From an uncultured Faecalibacterium sp. (GTDB lineage: Bacteria; Bacillota; Clostridia; Oscillospirales; Ruminococcaceae), in contig URVW01000003.1 of assembly GCA_900551435.1 (NCBI GenBank), forward strand, positions 1 to 64,000: 64,000 nt of DNA, read 5' to 3'. The translations under genes and the position numbers were made by a program. Below are positions 21,994-30,970 of this stretch, piece after piece. Each line of letters opens with the position of its first letter. Within the stretch, counting starts at the first letter, position 1. The notes beneath the pieces were generated by a model. The model did not search any database and had not been told where the DNA came from. It saw nothing but the letters and a program-made list of their open reading frames with translations.

Positions 21994-24405
21994 ATGAAAG
22001 TACCTTTCAGTTGGTTAAAAGAATTGGTCGATATCGACGTCACCGCGCAGGAATTGGAGGAAAAGCTCTTCTCCTGCGGCTTTGAGGTCGAGGAGCTGAT
22101 CCCGCTGGATGCCGGCATCAGCAAGGTCGTCGTCGGCAAGATCGTGGAGATGGAGAAGCAGGAAGGCACGCACCTGACCAAGTGCGTGGTGGACTGCGGC
22201 GAGTACGGCCACGACATCCGCATCAGCACCGGCGCAACGAATATGAAGCTGGGCGACTGCGTCCCCGCTGCTCTGGATGGTTCCACCCTCCCGGGCGGCA
22301 TCAAGATCAAGGCCCGCAAGATGCAGGGTGTGGAGTCCAACGGTATGCTCTGCTCCGGCGAGGAGCTGGGCCTGAACGAGGACCTGTTCCCGGGTTCTGA
22401 GGTCTACGGTCTGCTCATCCTGCCCGAGGATTCGGTCCCCGGCACGGATATCGCACCGGTGGTCGGTCTGGATGACTACATCTTCGATATCTCCATCACC
22501 GCAAACCGCCCGGACTGCCAGTCCGTCCTCGGCATCGCCCGCGAAGTCTCCGCCATTCTGGGCAAGCCGCTGCACATGCCCGCCATGGATTACAAGACCG
22601 TCTGCGACGCCGACGAGCCGATCACCGTCAAGGTGGAAGCACCCGACCTGTGCCCCCGCTATATGGCACACTATGTCCGCAATATCCGGATGGGCGAGTC
22701 TCCCCGCTGGATGAAGCGTCATCTGGCACTGTGCGGTCTGCGCTCCATCAGCAATGTGGTCGATATCACCAACCACACCCTGCTGGAAATGGGCCAGCCC
22801 ATGCACGCCTTTGACCTGAACAAGGTCGCTGGCCGGACCATCGACGTCCGCCGCGCCCACGAGGGCGAGAAGATCGTCACCCTCGACGAGAAGGAGTTCA
22901 CCCTGAACCCCAACAACCTCGTCATCTGCGATGCCGAGAAGCCGGTGGCACTGGCCGGCATCATGGGCGGTGCAAACTCCGGCATGGACGAGAACACCAC
23001 CAGTCTGCTGTTCGAGTGCGCCACCTTTGCCCGCGACAGTGTCCGCAAGACCAGCCGTGCACTGGGCCAGAACAGCGATTCTTCCGCCCGCTATGAAAAG
23101 GGCGTGGACCGCCACTCTCCCGAGTTGGGCCTTGCCCGCGCTCTGCACCTCATTCAGGAGCTGGATTGCGGCGACATCACCACGCTGGAATACGACCTGA
23201 CCGATGGCCGTCCGCTGGAGCGCAAGCACATCGTCACCACCCCGGCCAAGATCTGCGGCGTACTGGGCATCACCGTGCCCGACCAGACCATGATCGACAT
23301 CCTGAAGCGTCTGGAGTTCACGGTGGACGTTCAGGCTGACGGCAGCTGGGACGTCTCCGCTCCGCTCTACCGCGAGGATGTCGAGAGCTTCCCCGATCTG
23401 GCCGAAGAGGTCATCCGTGAGTACGGCTATGACCACATCGTGCCCACCTTCCTGAACACCGCCTCGGTCACCAACGGCGGCCTGAACTACGAGCAGAAGC
23501 AGCAGCTCAAGACCAAGCGTCTGCTGGCGGCACAGGGCTTCTATGAGGCATCCACGCTGGCGTTCTATTCCAACGCCGAGCTGGATATGCTCCACATCCC
23601 CGCTGACGATGCAGCCCGCAAGGCCATCCGCATCCTGAACCCCATCAGCGAGAACCTGTCCATCATGCGCACCCTGCTGACGCCGTCCATGCTGAACGTC
23701 ATCGTGGACAACCTCAAGAAGGGCAACACCGAGGGCCGTCTGTTCGAGATGGCTCCGGTCTATCTGGCCAAGGAGCTGCCCATCAATGAGCATCCCCACG
23801 AGCGCCAGACCCTGTGCATCGGCGCATTTGGTCCGGAAGAGGACTTCTTCACGGTCAAGGGCGCGATGGAAGCGCTGGCCGCCGGCTTTGGCCTGAGCTT
23901 CGCCTACGAGCGCGAGACGACGCCTTGGCTGCACCCCGGCATCAGCGCCGCTGTTTCCTGCAATGGCAAGCGTCTGGGCGTGTTCGGCAAGCTTTCCAAC
24001 GAGATCAACGGCGAGCTGGAGATCGCAAAGGACCAGAAGGACAGCCAGAACATCTATTTGGGCGAGCTGGACTACGAGGCCCTGATGTCCTGCGTGGACG
24101 GCGAGCTGCGCTATAAGCCGCTCAGCCCCTATGCATCTGTCAAGCGCGATCTGGCCCTCGTCTGCGAGGAAAAGGTCACCTGCGGCGAGATCGAGGAGAC
24201 TATCAAAAAGGCAAGCCCGCTCATCACCGATGTCAAGCTGTTCGACATCTACCGCGGTGCAAACCTCGGCGAAGGCAAGAAGAGCATGGCATTCTCTCTG
24301 ACGCTGGCAGACCCCAGTGCAGAAGTTTCTGCGGAGCAGGTCGAGCGCACCGTCAAGAAGGTGCTGGGCAACCTGAAGTTCAAGCTGGGCATCGAGATCC
24401 GCTGA
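21994..24405 (+). CDS. pheT: Phenylalanyl-tRNA synthetase beta subunit
   Basis: 803 residues, normal length. Domains in order: N-terminal strand-helix, OB-fold tRNA-binding domain (about 40-150), B3/B4 editing domain (about 210-380, including DITNHTLLEMGQPMHAFDL), B5 domain (about 405-475), class II-like core and C-terminal FDX-ACB anticodon-binding domain (YKPLSPYASVKRDLALVC). The editing domain hydrolyses Tyr-tRNAPhe. Same T-box operon as pheS. Confidence 0.97.
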   Translation: MKVPFSWLKELVDIDVTAQELEEKLFSCGFEVEELIPLDAGISKVVVGKIVEMEKQEGTHLTKCVVDCGEYGHDIRISTGATNMKLGDCVPAALDGSTLPGGIKIKARKMQGVESNGMLCSGEELGLNEDLFPGSEVYGLLILPEDSVPGTDIAPVVGLDDYIFDISITANRPDCQSVLGIAREVSAILGKPLHMPAMDYKTVCDADEPITVKVEAPDLCPRYMAHYVRNIRMGESPRWMKRHLALCGLRSISNVVDITNHTLLEMGQPMHAFDLNKVAGRTIDVRRAHEGEKIVTLDEKEFTLNPNNLVICDAEKPVALAGIMGGANSGMDENTTSLLFECATFARDSVRKTSRALGQNSDSSARYEKGVDRHSPELGLARALHLIQELDCGDITTLEYDLTDGRPLERKHIVTTPAKICGVLGITVPDQTMIDILKRLEFTVDVQADGSWDVSAPLYREDVESFPDLAEEVIREYGYDHIVPTFLNTASVTNGGLNYEQKQQLKTKRLLAAQGFYEASTLAFYSNAELDMLHIPADDAARKAIRILNPISENLSIMRTLLTPSMLNVIVDNLKKGNTEGRLFEMAPVYLAKELPINEHPHERQTLCIGAFGPEEDFFTVKGAMEALAAGFGLSFAYERETTPWLHPGISAAVSCNGKRLGVFGKLSNEINGELEIAKDQKDSQNIYLGELDYEALMSCVDGELRYKPLSPYASVKRDLALVCEEKVTCGEIEETIKKASPLITDVKLFDIYRGANLGEGKKSMAFSLTLADPSAEVSAEQVERTVKKVLGNLKFKLGIEIR

Positions 24406-24426
24406 GCATCCAATAAAATCTGACCC

Positions 24427-24467
24427 AAGGGACCGCTGTGCAAAGGACTGCACGGCGGTCCCTTTTT
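24427..24467 (+). terminator. Terminator of pheST
   Basis: AGGGACCGC...GCGGTCCCT hairpin with five T residues, 22 bp after the pheT stop. Confidence 0.8.
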
Positions 24468-24528
24468 GCATCTCGTGCAGGAAAACCCGCCCAAGCTCCG
24501 TTTTAGAGAGCGAAAGGATGTGGAAAAG

Positions 24529-25410
24529 ATGAAACGTTCCGCTCGAAAAATTCGGAAGAAAAGGATGCGCCGTCTGCTGTTTTGGCTCTTGCTGATTTTG
24601 CTGGTGCTTCTGCTGGTGTGGCCGCGCCGGGTGCGGCTGAACGATCTTGTCAGCCCGGAAGCCATCCTCATGGACGACAGCGGGGAAGTGGTGGCGGAAA
24701 AGAACGCCGACACACAAATTTATCCGGCCTCGATGACCAAGATGATGACCGTTCTGCTGGCCCTCGAAAACGGCCCCTCGCTGGACCAGAGCGTGACCCT
24801 GCCGGAGGACATTTTCCCAAGCTTGCAGGAGCAGGGGGCCTCAATGGCGGGATTCCAGCCCGGAGAGACGGCGACCGTCCAAGACCTGCTGTACGGCGCG
24901 ATGCTGCCTTCGGGCGCAGAGTGCTGTGAAGCGCTGACCCGGGAGGTGAGCGGCTCAGAGGAAGCCTTCGTGGCCTTGATGAACCAGAAGGCGGCAGAGC
25001 TGGGGATGACGAGCACCCATTTTTGCAACCCAACCGGTCTGCACGATCCGGAACATGTGTCTACCGTGCGGGATATGGCGCTTCTGTTGCGGGCGGCGCT
25101 GCAAAATGAGACGTTCCGCACCCTCCTGAGCGCTCAGCGCTACACGGTGCAGCCCACGAATCTCCACCCGGAGGGTTTCACGATGGCCAGCACATTTTGG
25201 CGGGAACTAGACGGAACGGCCCTGCGGAACGGGACCATTTTAGGCGGCAAGACCGGCTACACCAGCAGCGCGGGCCTCTGCCTTGCCAGCGCCGCACAGA
25301 TCAAAGGAAAAACGTATTTTCTCGTCACCGCCGGGGCGCAAGGGAACCACGAAACAGAGCCGTATCACATCGAGGATGCCGTCAACATTTACCGCCAGCT
25401 GGCACGCTGA
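24529..25410 (+). CDS. D-alanyl-D-alanine carboxypeptidase (S11 family)
   Basis: 293 residues from ATG 24529. A very basic start (KRSARKIRKKRMRR) leads to a membrane anchor (LLFWLLLILLVLLLVW), so the enzyme faces outward. Penicillin-binding motifs: SMTK (serine nucleophile), SGAEC in place of SxN, and KTG in LGGKTGYTSSAG. It trims D-Ala from peptidoglycan stem peptides. The SxN motif has Ala instead of Asn, a variant seen in some Firmicutes homologues. It lacks the C-terminal PBP5-like domain. It is alone between two terminators. Confidence 0.88.
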   Translation: MKRSARKIRKKRMRRLLFWLLLILLVLLLVWPRRVRLNDLVSPEAILMDDSGEVVAEKNADTQIYPASMTKMMTVLLALENGPSLDQSVTLPEDIFPSLQEQGASMAGFQPGETATVQDLLYGAMLPSGAECCEALTREVSGSEEAFVALMNQKAAELGMTSTHFCNPTGLHDPEHVSTVRDMALLLRAALQNETFRTLLSAQRYTVQPTNLHPEGFTMASTFWRELDGTALRNGTILGGKTGYTSSAGLCLASAAQIKGKTYFLVTAGAQGNHETEPYHIEDAVNIYRQLAR

Positions 25411-25518
25411 ACGGATATGCGCAAAATCACTAATTTTTGCGGTAAAATATCGTGCACCCTTATCAAAAGAATCATCTTGAAAAATTACCGCAATCTGTTA
25501 TAATCTCATTCGTAAATC

Positions 25519-25556
25519 GCAAAACGTCCTGCCCCTTGTCCGGCAGGGCGTTTTTG
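25519..25556 (+). terminator. Terminator of the carboxypeptidase gene
   Basis: CGTCCTGCC/GGCAGGGCG hairpin followed by five T residues. Confidence 0.75.
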
Positions 25557-25610
25557 TCGGCAAAAAATCGTTTTTGTGATCTGTGATGACCCCCAAAGGA
25601 GGGCGCTGAT

Positions 25611-26963
25611 ATGACAAAAGACATGACGCAGGGCAGCCCGCTGAAGCTGATCCTTGCCTTTGCGGTCCCGCTGATGCTGGGCAGTCTGTTCCAGCAGTTC
25701 TACAATCTGGCCGATACCATCATCGTGGGCCGGTTCGTCGGTGTCGAAGCGCTGGCGGCGGTCGGCAGCGTGGGCGGCCTGAACTATCTGGTGCTGGGCT
25801 TCGTCAACGGCATCGCGTGCGGATTCTCCATCCCCATCTCGTGGACCTTCGGCGCGAAGGATTACCATGAGATGCGCCGCTACACGGCCAACGCGGTCTG
25901 GCTGTCGGTGTTCTTTGCGGCGGTGCTGACTGTGGTCACCGTGGCGATGACCCGCTCCATTCTGGTCTGGACCAACACCCCGGACAACATCATCGATCTG
26001 GCAGATATCTACATCCGCACCATCTTTGTGGGCATCCCGTTCACGCTGCTGTACAACATGACCAGCGCGCTGATGCGTGCCCTCGGCGACAGCAAGCGCC
26101 CGCTGTATTTCCTGCTGGTGGCAAGCTTTCTGAACATCGGCTTGGACCTGCTGTGCATCATCGTGTTCAAGATGGGGGTGTTCGGCGCGGCCTTCGCGAC
26201 CGTGTTCAGTCAGGCCGTGGCCGGTCTGGGCAGTCTGCTCTATATTATGAAGCATTACAGTGAGCTGCGCTGGTCCAAGGAAGAGAGCAAGCTCAGCAAG
26301 ATGCACTGTGCCAAGCTCTGCAACATGGGTATCCCGATGGGCTTACAGTGCAGCATCACAGCCATCGGCAGCGTGCTGCTGCAGGGCGCCGTCAACGGTT
26401 TGGGCAGCGACATCGTGGCCGCGCAGACGGCTGGCGGCAAGGCGGCACAGTTCCTGTCCGTCCCGCTGGAGAGCATCGGCACGGCCATGACGACCTACGC
26501 CAGCCAGAACATGGGCGCACATGACCTTGGCCGCGTGAACAAGGGCGTCAATACGGCGCTGGGCATCGGCTGTGTGTACAGCATCGCGTCCTTCCTCATC
26601 CTGCGCGTGGCGGATAAGCCGCTGATCGGCCTGTTCCTTGAGGCAGGGGAGGCCGAGATCATGGCAAACGCGCAGAGCTTCATCTTCTGGAACAGCGTGT
26701 TCTATATCCCGCTGGCGGTCCTCATCATATACCGCTATACGATTCAGGGTCTTGGCTATTCCGGCTTGGCGATGTTCGCCGGTGTGGCTGAGATGGTGGC
26801 CCGCGCACTGGTCGGCCTGTTCGTGCCGATGTGGGGCTACTTTGCGGCCTGTATCGCGAACCCGGTGGCGTGGTTCTTTGCGTGCTTCTTCCTGATCCCG
26901 GCGTACATCGTCGTGTACCGCCGTCTGCAAAAGGAAAAGCAGACGCCGCACGCGAACCTGTAA
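25611..26963 (+). CDS. MATE-family efflux transporter
   Basis: 450 residues, normal for the family, from ATG 25611 (AAAGGAGGG upstream). Twelve membrane segments in two related halves; the start (PLKLILAFAVPLMLGSLFQQFYNLADTIIVGRFVG) and LRALGDSKRPLYFLLVASFLNIGLDL are MATE signatures. It exports cationic compounds using Na+ or H+ gradients; substrate unknown. A single-gene unit closed by the terminator at 26971. Confidence 0.92.
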   Translation: MTKDMTQGSPLKLILAFAVPLMLGSLFQQFYNLADTIIVGRFVGVEALAAVGSVGGLNYLVLGFVNGIACGFSIPISWTFGAKDYHEMRRYTANAVWLSVFFAAVLTVVTVAMTRSILVWTNTPDNIIDLADIYIRTIFVGIPFTLLYNMTSALMRALGDSKRPLYFLLVASFLNIGLDLLCIIVFKMGVFGAAFATVFSQAVAGLGSLLYIMKHYSELRWSKEESKLSKMHCAKLCNMGIPMGLQCSITAIGSVLLQGAVNGLGSDIVAAQTAGGKAAQFLSVPLESIGTAMTTYASQNMGAHDLGRVNKGVNTALGIGCVYSIASFLILRVADKPLIGLFLEAGEAEIMANAQSFIFWNSVFYIPLAVLIIYRYTIQGLGYSGLAMFAGVAEMVARALVGLFVPMWGYFAACIANPVAWFFACFFLIPAYIVVYRRLQKEKQTPHANL

Positions 26964-26970
26964 AAAATAA

Positions 26971-27017
26971 AAAGAAGCGTTTTGCCGCGAGGATGCGTTG
27001 CAAAACGCTTCTTTTTA
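26971..27017 (+). terminator. Terminator of the MATE gene
   Basis: AGAAGCGTTTTG and CAAAACGCTTCT arms followed by five T residues. Confidence 0.85.
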
Positions 27018-27062
27018 TATTATACTATTCATAATTATGTCGTAGAGAGGGCGGTGGAGCCG

Positions 27063-29285
27063 ATGGAGCAGGAATTGGAACAGATCGAGGGGACGGTCGA
27101 GGATATCATCTACGAAAATCCGGACAACGGCTACACTGTGTTCGAGATCTCCGGCGGCGGTGTGATGACCGTGGTCTGCGGCATTGTGGGCGAGCTTCAC
27201 GCGGGCGAAAGCGTCGTCTGCCGGGGCAAATTCGAGAATCACGCCACCTATGGCCGGCAATTCCACGCGCAGGAGTGCGAGACGGACATGCCCAAGGACC
27301 TTGAGGCCGTCTACGCTTTCCTTGCAAGCGGGTCGCTGCCGTACATCGGCGCGCGGACCGCGAATAAAATTATTGATAAATTCGGCGCACAGGCGCTGGA
27401 AATTATTGCAAACGACCCCGCCCAGCTGACGGCAATTCCCGGCATCTCCGCCGACAAGGCCGACCGCATCCAGCAGGAGTTCAAGCGGATGTTCGGGATG
27501 CGGGAATTGATCGCCTATCTGGCGCAGTTCGAGATCAGCCCCCGCCGTGCGATGGAGGTGTTCCGCGTCTTTGGACCCAGTGCGATGAACGCCATCTCGT
27601 CGAATCCTTATCTGCTCTGCGGCGAACCCTTGCAGCTGGATTTCCGTCATGCGGACAGCATCGCGCAGTATTATCATATGGAAGGGGACTGCGCCCAGCG
27701 GTTGGAAGCCGCCCTTCTGCGCACCCTGCGCCACAACGCGGGCAACGGCCACACCTGTCTGCCCCGCACCCAGCTGCTGGAAACGGCGTCCAACTTCATC
27801 CATCAGCCGCCCGAAAAGCTGGCCCGTGCGCTGGACCACTGTATCGAGACGGAAGAACTCGGCGTGAAAATGTTCGACGGGACGCCGTATATCTATCTGC
27901 CGGACCTTCTGGCGGCGGAACAGGACATCGCGGACCGTCTGGCGCTGCTGACCCGGCGCGGCAAGCAGACCGCCCGGGACCTCGACAAAAACATACAGGT
28001 GCTGGAACTGACGCAGGGCTTTGCCTATGCGCCGCTCCAAAAGGAAGCCATCCGCAAGGCCATGACCGAGAACTGTCTGGTTTTGACCGGCGGCCCCGGC
28101 ACGGGCAAGACCACAACGGTCAATGCCATTCTGCAGCTGCTCGAGCATCAGGCGGAACGGGTGGCGCTCTGCGCACCCACGGGCCGCGCGGCCAAGCGGC
28201 TGAGCGAACTGACCGGACGCAAGGCGTCCACCATCCACCGGCTGCTGGAAGTGGATTACTCCGGCGGCGTGGTCAGCTTCATCCACAACGACAAGAACCT
28301 GCTCAAGTGCGATGTCGTCATCCTTGACGAGATGAGTATGGTGGACGTCAAGCTGTTTCAGGCGCTCATTGCGGCCCTGCGCTACAGCTGCCGCATCATC
28401 ATGGTCGGCGATGCCGACCAGCTGCCCAGCGTCGGACCGGGCAACATTCTGGGCGAGATCATCCGCTCCCAGCTGGTCCCGACGGTCTGCCTGAATGAAA
28501 TTTTCCGTCAGGCGGCGCGGAGCCTCATCGTCGAGAATGCGCATCATATCATCTCGAACGAGCCGCTGCAAAAGGGCGGCAAGACGGACGATTTCTTTTT
28601 TCTGGAATCGGACGGCGACGCGGCGCAGAAGCTGGTCTGCGACTTGGTCACGACTCGTCTGCCCCGCAGTTACGGCTTCGATCCCATCCGGGATATTCAG
28701 GTCCTCTGCCCGACCAAGCTCGGCCCCACCGGCACACAGGCCCTCAATGTGGAGCTGCAAAACCTCCTCAATCCGGAACAAAAAGGAAAACCGCAGCTGC
28801 AAAGTGCGGCGCGGGTGTTCCGCGTGGGCGATAAAGTAATGCAGGTGCGCAATAATTATGAGATCGTCTGGCAGCGCATCGGCGGTGAACAGGGTGTTGG
28901 GGCCTACAACGGCGATATCGGCATCGTGGAATCCATCAACATGCGGGAGCGCTCGATGGTGGTGCGGATGGACGACCGGCGGCTCATCTACCCGGCGGAG
29001 AACCTCAATGAGCTGGAGATCGCTTACGCCATCACGGTACACAAAAGTCAGGGCAGCGAGTTTCCGGCGGTGATCCTGCCGGTGGCGCAGGTGCCGCCAA
29101 GGCTCTGCTACCGCAATCTGTTCTACACCGGCGTGACCCGCGCCCGGAAGCTCTGCATCGTCACGGGACGGCGGGACGTCGTGAACCGGATGATGAGCAA
29201 CGTCCGGCAGAACCTGCGGTACAGCGGCCTGTGCGCCCTGCTGCAGCAGGGCATCCCGGCAGAGCAGAAGAAGCTGGAAGAATGA
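27063..29285 (+). CDS. recD2: ATP-dependent DNA helicase RecD2
   Basis: 740 residues from ATG 27063. An N-terminal OB-like domain (VEDIIYENPDNGYTVFEI) and helix-hairpin-helix repeats (IGARTANKIIDKFG; IPGISADKADRIQQEF) occupy residues 1-180. The superfamily 1B motor follows: Walker A GGPGTGKTTT near 343, Walker B VVILDEMSMVD near 418, and a C-terminal ITVHKSQGSEFPAVILP near 660. RecD2 unwinds 5'-3' and acts in DNA repair without RecBC. Confidence 0.95.
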   Translation: MEQELEQIEGTVEDIIYENPDNGYTVFEISGGGVMTVVCGIVGELHAGESVVCRGKFENHATYGRQFHAQECETDMPKDLEAVYAFLASGSLPYIGARTANKIIDKFGAQALEIIANDPAQLTAIPGISADKADRIQQEFKRMFGMRELIAYLAQFEISPRRAMEVFRVFGPSAMNAISSNPYLLCGEPLQLDFRHADSIAQYYHMEGDCAQRLEAALLRTLRHNAGNGHTCLPRTQLLETASNFIHQPPEKLARALDHCIETEELGVKMFDGTPYIYLPDLLAAEQDIADRLALLTRRGKQTARDLDKNIQVLELTQGFAYAPLQKEAIRKAMTENCLVLTGGPGTGKTTTVNAILQLLEHQAERVALCAPTGRAAKRLSELTGRKASTIHRLLEVDYSGGVVSFIHNDKNLLKCDVVILDEMSMVDVKLFQALIAALRYSCRIIMVGDADQLPSVGPGNILGEIIRSQLVPTVCLNEIFRQAARSLIVENAHHIISNEPLQKGGKTDDFFFLESDGDAAQKLVCDLVTTRLPRSYGFDPIRDIQVLCPTKLGPTGTQALNVELQNLLNPEQKGKPQLQSAARVFRVGDKVMQVRNNYEIVWQRIGGEQGVGAYNGDIGIVESINMRERSMVVRMDDRRLIYPAENLNELEIAYAITVHKSQGSEFPAVILPVAQVPPRLCYRNLFYTGVTRARKLCIVTGRRDVVNRMMSNVRQNLRYSGLCALLQQGIPAEQKKLEE

Positions 29286-29413
29286 TGCAAAGCCCAGCGG
29301 GATGGGTTTATTTTTCCGCACAACTATGTTATACTAAAACGTGTTTTGATTTCCCGGCCAAAATTGGCATTTCAGGATAGAACTAGGGGACGCAGAGAAA
29401 GGAACATCACATT

Positions 29414-30439
29414 ATGGCACAGAATGATATCGGCATCGATCTGGGAACAACGACCATCATCATCGCGCAGGAGGGGCAGGGCGTCGTGCTCAACCAGCCC
29501 AGCGTCGTGGCGGTGGACACCCGCAAGAACTCGGTGCTGGAGGTCGGCGACAAGGCGCTGGCCATGGTGGGCCGCACGCCCAACTATATTTCCGCAATTT
29601 TCCCGCTGAAGGACGGCGTCATCAGCGACCACACCATGACCCGTGAGCTGATCTGCCGCTTCGTCAATCAGGTGTACAGCTCCCACATGGTCAAGCCCCG
29701 GGTGGCGGTCTGCGTGCCCGCGGCCATCACCGGCATCGAGAGCGACGCCGTGGTCGAGGCCGTCATGGCGGCGGGTGCACGTCAGGTCTACCTGATCGAT
29801 GAGCCGATCGCGGCAGCGCTGGGTTCCGGCATCGACATCACCCAGCCCGACGGCCGAATGATCATCGATATCGGCGGCGGTACGACGGATATCGCGGTCC
29901 TGTCGCTGGGCGGCAAGGTCAAGGCGACCAGCGTCCGCGTGGCGGGCAACCACTACGATGATGAGATCCTGAAGCACGTCCGCAACAAGTTCAGCATCGC
30001 CATCGGCCAGCGGACCGCAGAGCAGCTGAAGAAGAACGTGGCATGCTGCCCCCAGAAGGCCGATTTCAACGAGACGATGGAGGTCAAGGGCCGCAGTCTG
30101 CTGACCGGTCTGCCCATCCGCGTCAATGTTTCCACCAGCGACTTGTATGAGCCGGTCATGATGCTCAGCGAGCAGATCGGCACGGCGGCCCATCAGGTGC
30201 TGGAAAAGACGCCCCCGGAACTGGCGGGCGATATCTTCCGCAACGGCGTGGTGCTGACGGGCGGCGGCGCTCAGCTGCACGGTCTGCCGGAGTACCTCAG
30301 TCAGGAACTGAAGGTCAACGTCGAAGTCTCCCCGGACCCCGTGAACTGCGTGGCGCTGGGCACGGCCATGAGTCTGGGCGTCCGCGACAAGCTGGAGACC
30401 GGCTTTACCGACGCAACGCCCCGCATCGGCCGCCGCTGA
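29414..30439 (+). CDS. mreB: Rod-shape actin MreB/Mbl
   Basis: 341 residues, standard length. The actin fold ATP-binding loops are clear: DIGIDLGTTTIIIAQEG (phosphate 1), RMIIDIGGGTTDIAVLSLGG (phosphate 2) and GVVLTGGGAQLHGLPEYLS (adenosine). It polymerises along the membrane and guides lateral wall synthesis. No mreC or mreD follows, so this is a stand-alone copy as is common for mbl-type genes. Confidence 0.93.
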   Translation: MAQNDIGIDLGTTTIIIAQEGQGVVLNQPSVVAVDTRKNSVLEVGDKALAMVGRTPNYISAIFPLKDGVISDHTMTRELICRFVNQVYSSHMVKPRVAVCVPAAITGIESDAVVEAVMAAGARQVYLIDEPIAAALGSGIDITQPDGRMIIDIGGGTTDIAVLSLGGKVKATSVRVAGNHYDDEILKHVRNKFSIAIGQRTAEQLKKNVACCPQKADFNETMEVKGRSLLTGLPIRVNVSTSDLYEPVMMLSEQIGTAAHQVLEKTPPELAGDIFRNGVVLTGGGAQLHGLPEYLSQELKVNVEVSPDPVNCVALGTAMSLGVRDKLETGFTDATPRIGRR

Positions 30440-30496
30440 GCGAAGCACGGTCCTTCACAGATAAGAAAAAATTGTGATGTTTTTTGTTCATACTTG

Positions 30497-30525
30497 TTGA
30501 ATCGGGCCGGAAAATATTGTATAAT
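30497..30525 (+). promoter_or_regulatory. Promoter of the sodium-pump genes
   Basis: TTGAAT (30497-30502), 17-bp spacer, TATAAT (30520-30525), 73 bp before the start of the gamma-subunit gene. Confidence 0.6.
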
Positions 30526-30598
30526 AATTTCAAATCGGTTTTTTGCGGGCGGAGGTTTGCTTTCGTCGGCGAAACAATAAATGACTAGGAGGAAGACC

Positions 30599-30955
30599 AT
30601 GAGTTTGGGTTCTGATGTGGTTATCACCATTACCGGTATCGTGCTGGTTTTTGCGATCCTTGTCCTGCTGATGGCGATCATCACGCTGGAGGGCAAGATC
30701 TTCGACGGCATGAATGCGAAGAAGGCTGCAGCAAAGGCTGCTGCGCCCAAGGCTCCTGCCGCAAAGCCGGCCGCACCTGTTCAGCAGGCAGCTCCCGCTC
30801 CTGTGGTGGAAGAGGGCATTCCCGGCGATGTTGTGGCTGCGATTATGGCCGCGATCCACGCAATGGGCAATGGCAAGTATACCCTCAAGGCCGTGCGCCG
30901 CAGCAAGAATGGCTGGGGCAAGGCCGGTGTCAATGACACCACCGCACCTTTTTAA
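30599..30955 (+). CDS. OadG-type gamma subunit of a sodium-pumping decarboxylase
   Basis: 118 residues from ATG 30599 (TAGGAGGAAG upstream). One N-terminal membrane helix (VVITITGIVLVFAILVLLMAII), then an Ala/Lys/Pro-rich flexible linker (about 40-75) and the conserved tail (GDVVAAIMAAIHAMGNGKYTLKAVRR, ending with W and PF). The gamma subunit holds the biotin carboxytransferase to the beta subunit. It is 15 bp upstream of the beta gene. Confidence 0.85.
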   Translation: MSLGSDVVITITGIVLVFAILVLLMAIITLEGKIFDGMNAKKAAAKAAAPKAPAAKPAAPVQQAAPAPVVEEGIPGDVVAAIMAAIHAMGNGKYTLKAVRRSKNGWGKAGVNDTTAPF

Positions 30956-30970
30956 CACAGGAGGAAGAAC

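Noticed and set aside
22015..24717. A 900-codon open frame antisense to pheT
   Set aside because: It mirrors the GC-rich codon pattern of pheT, its translation is His/Gln/Val-rich low-quality sequence without motifs, and pheT is a certain gene.
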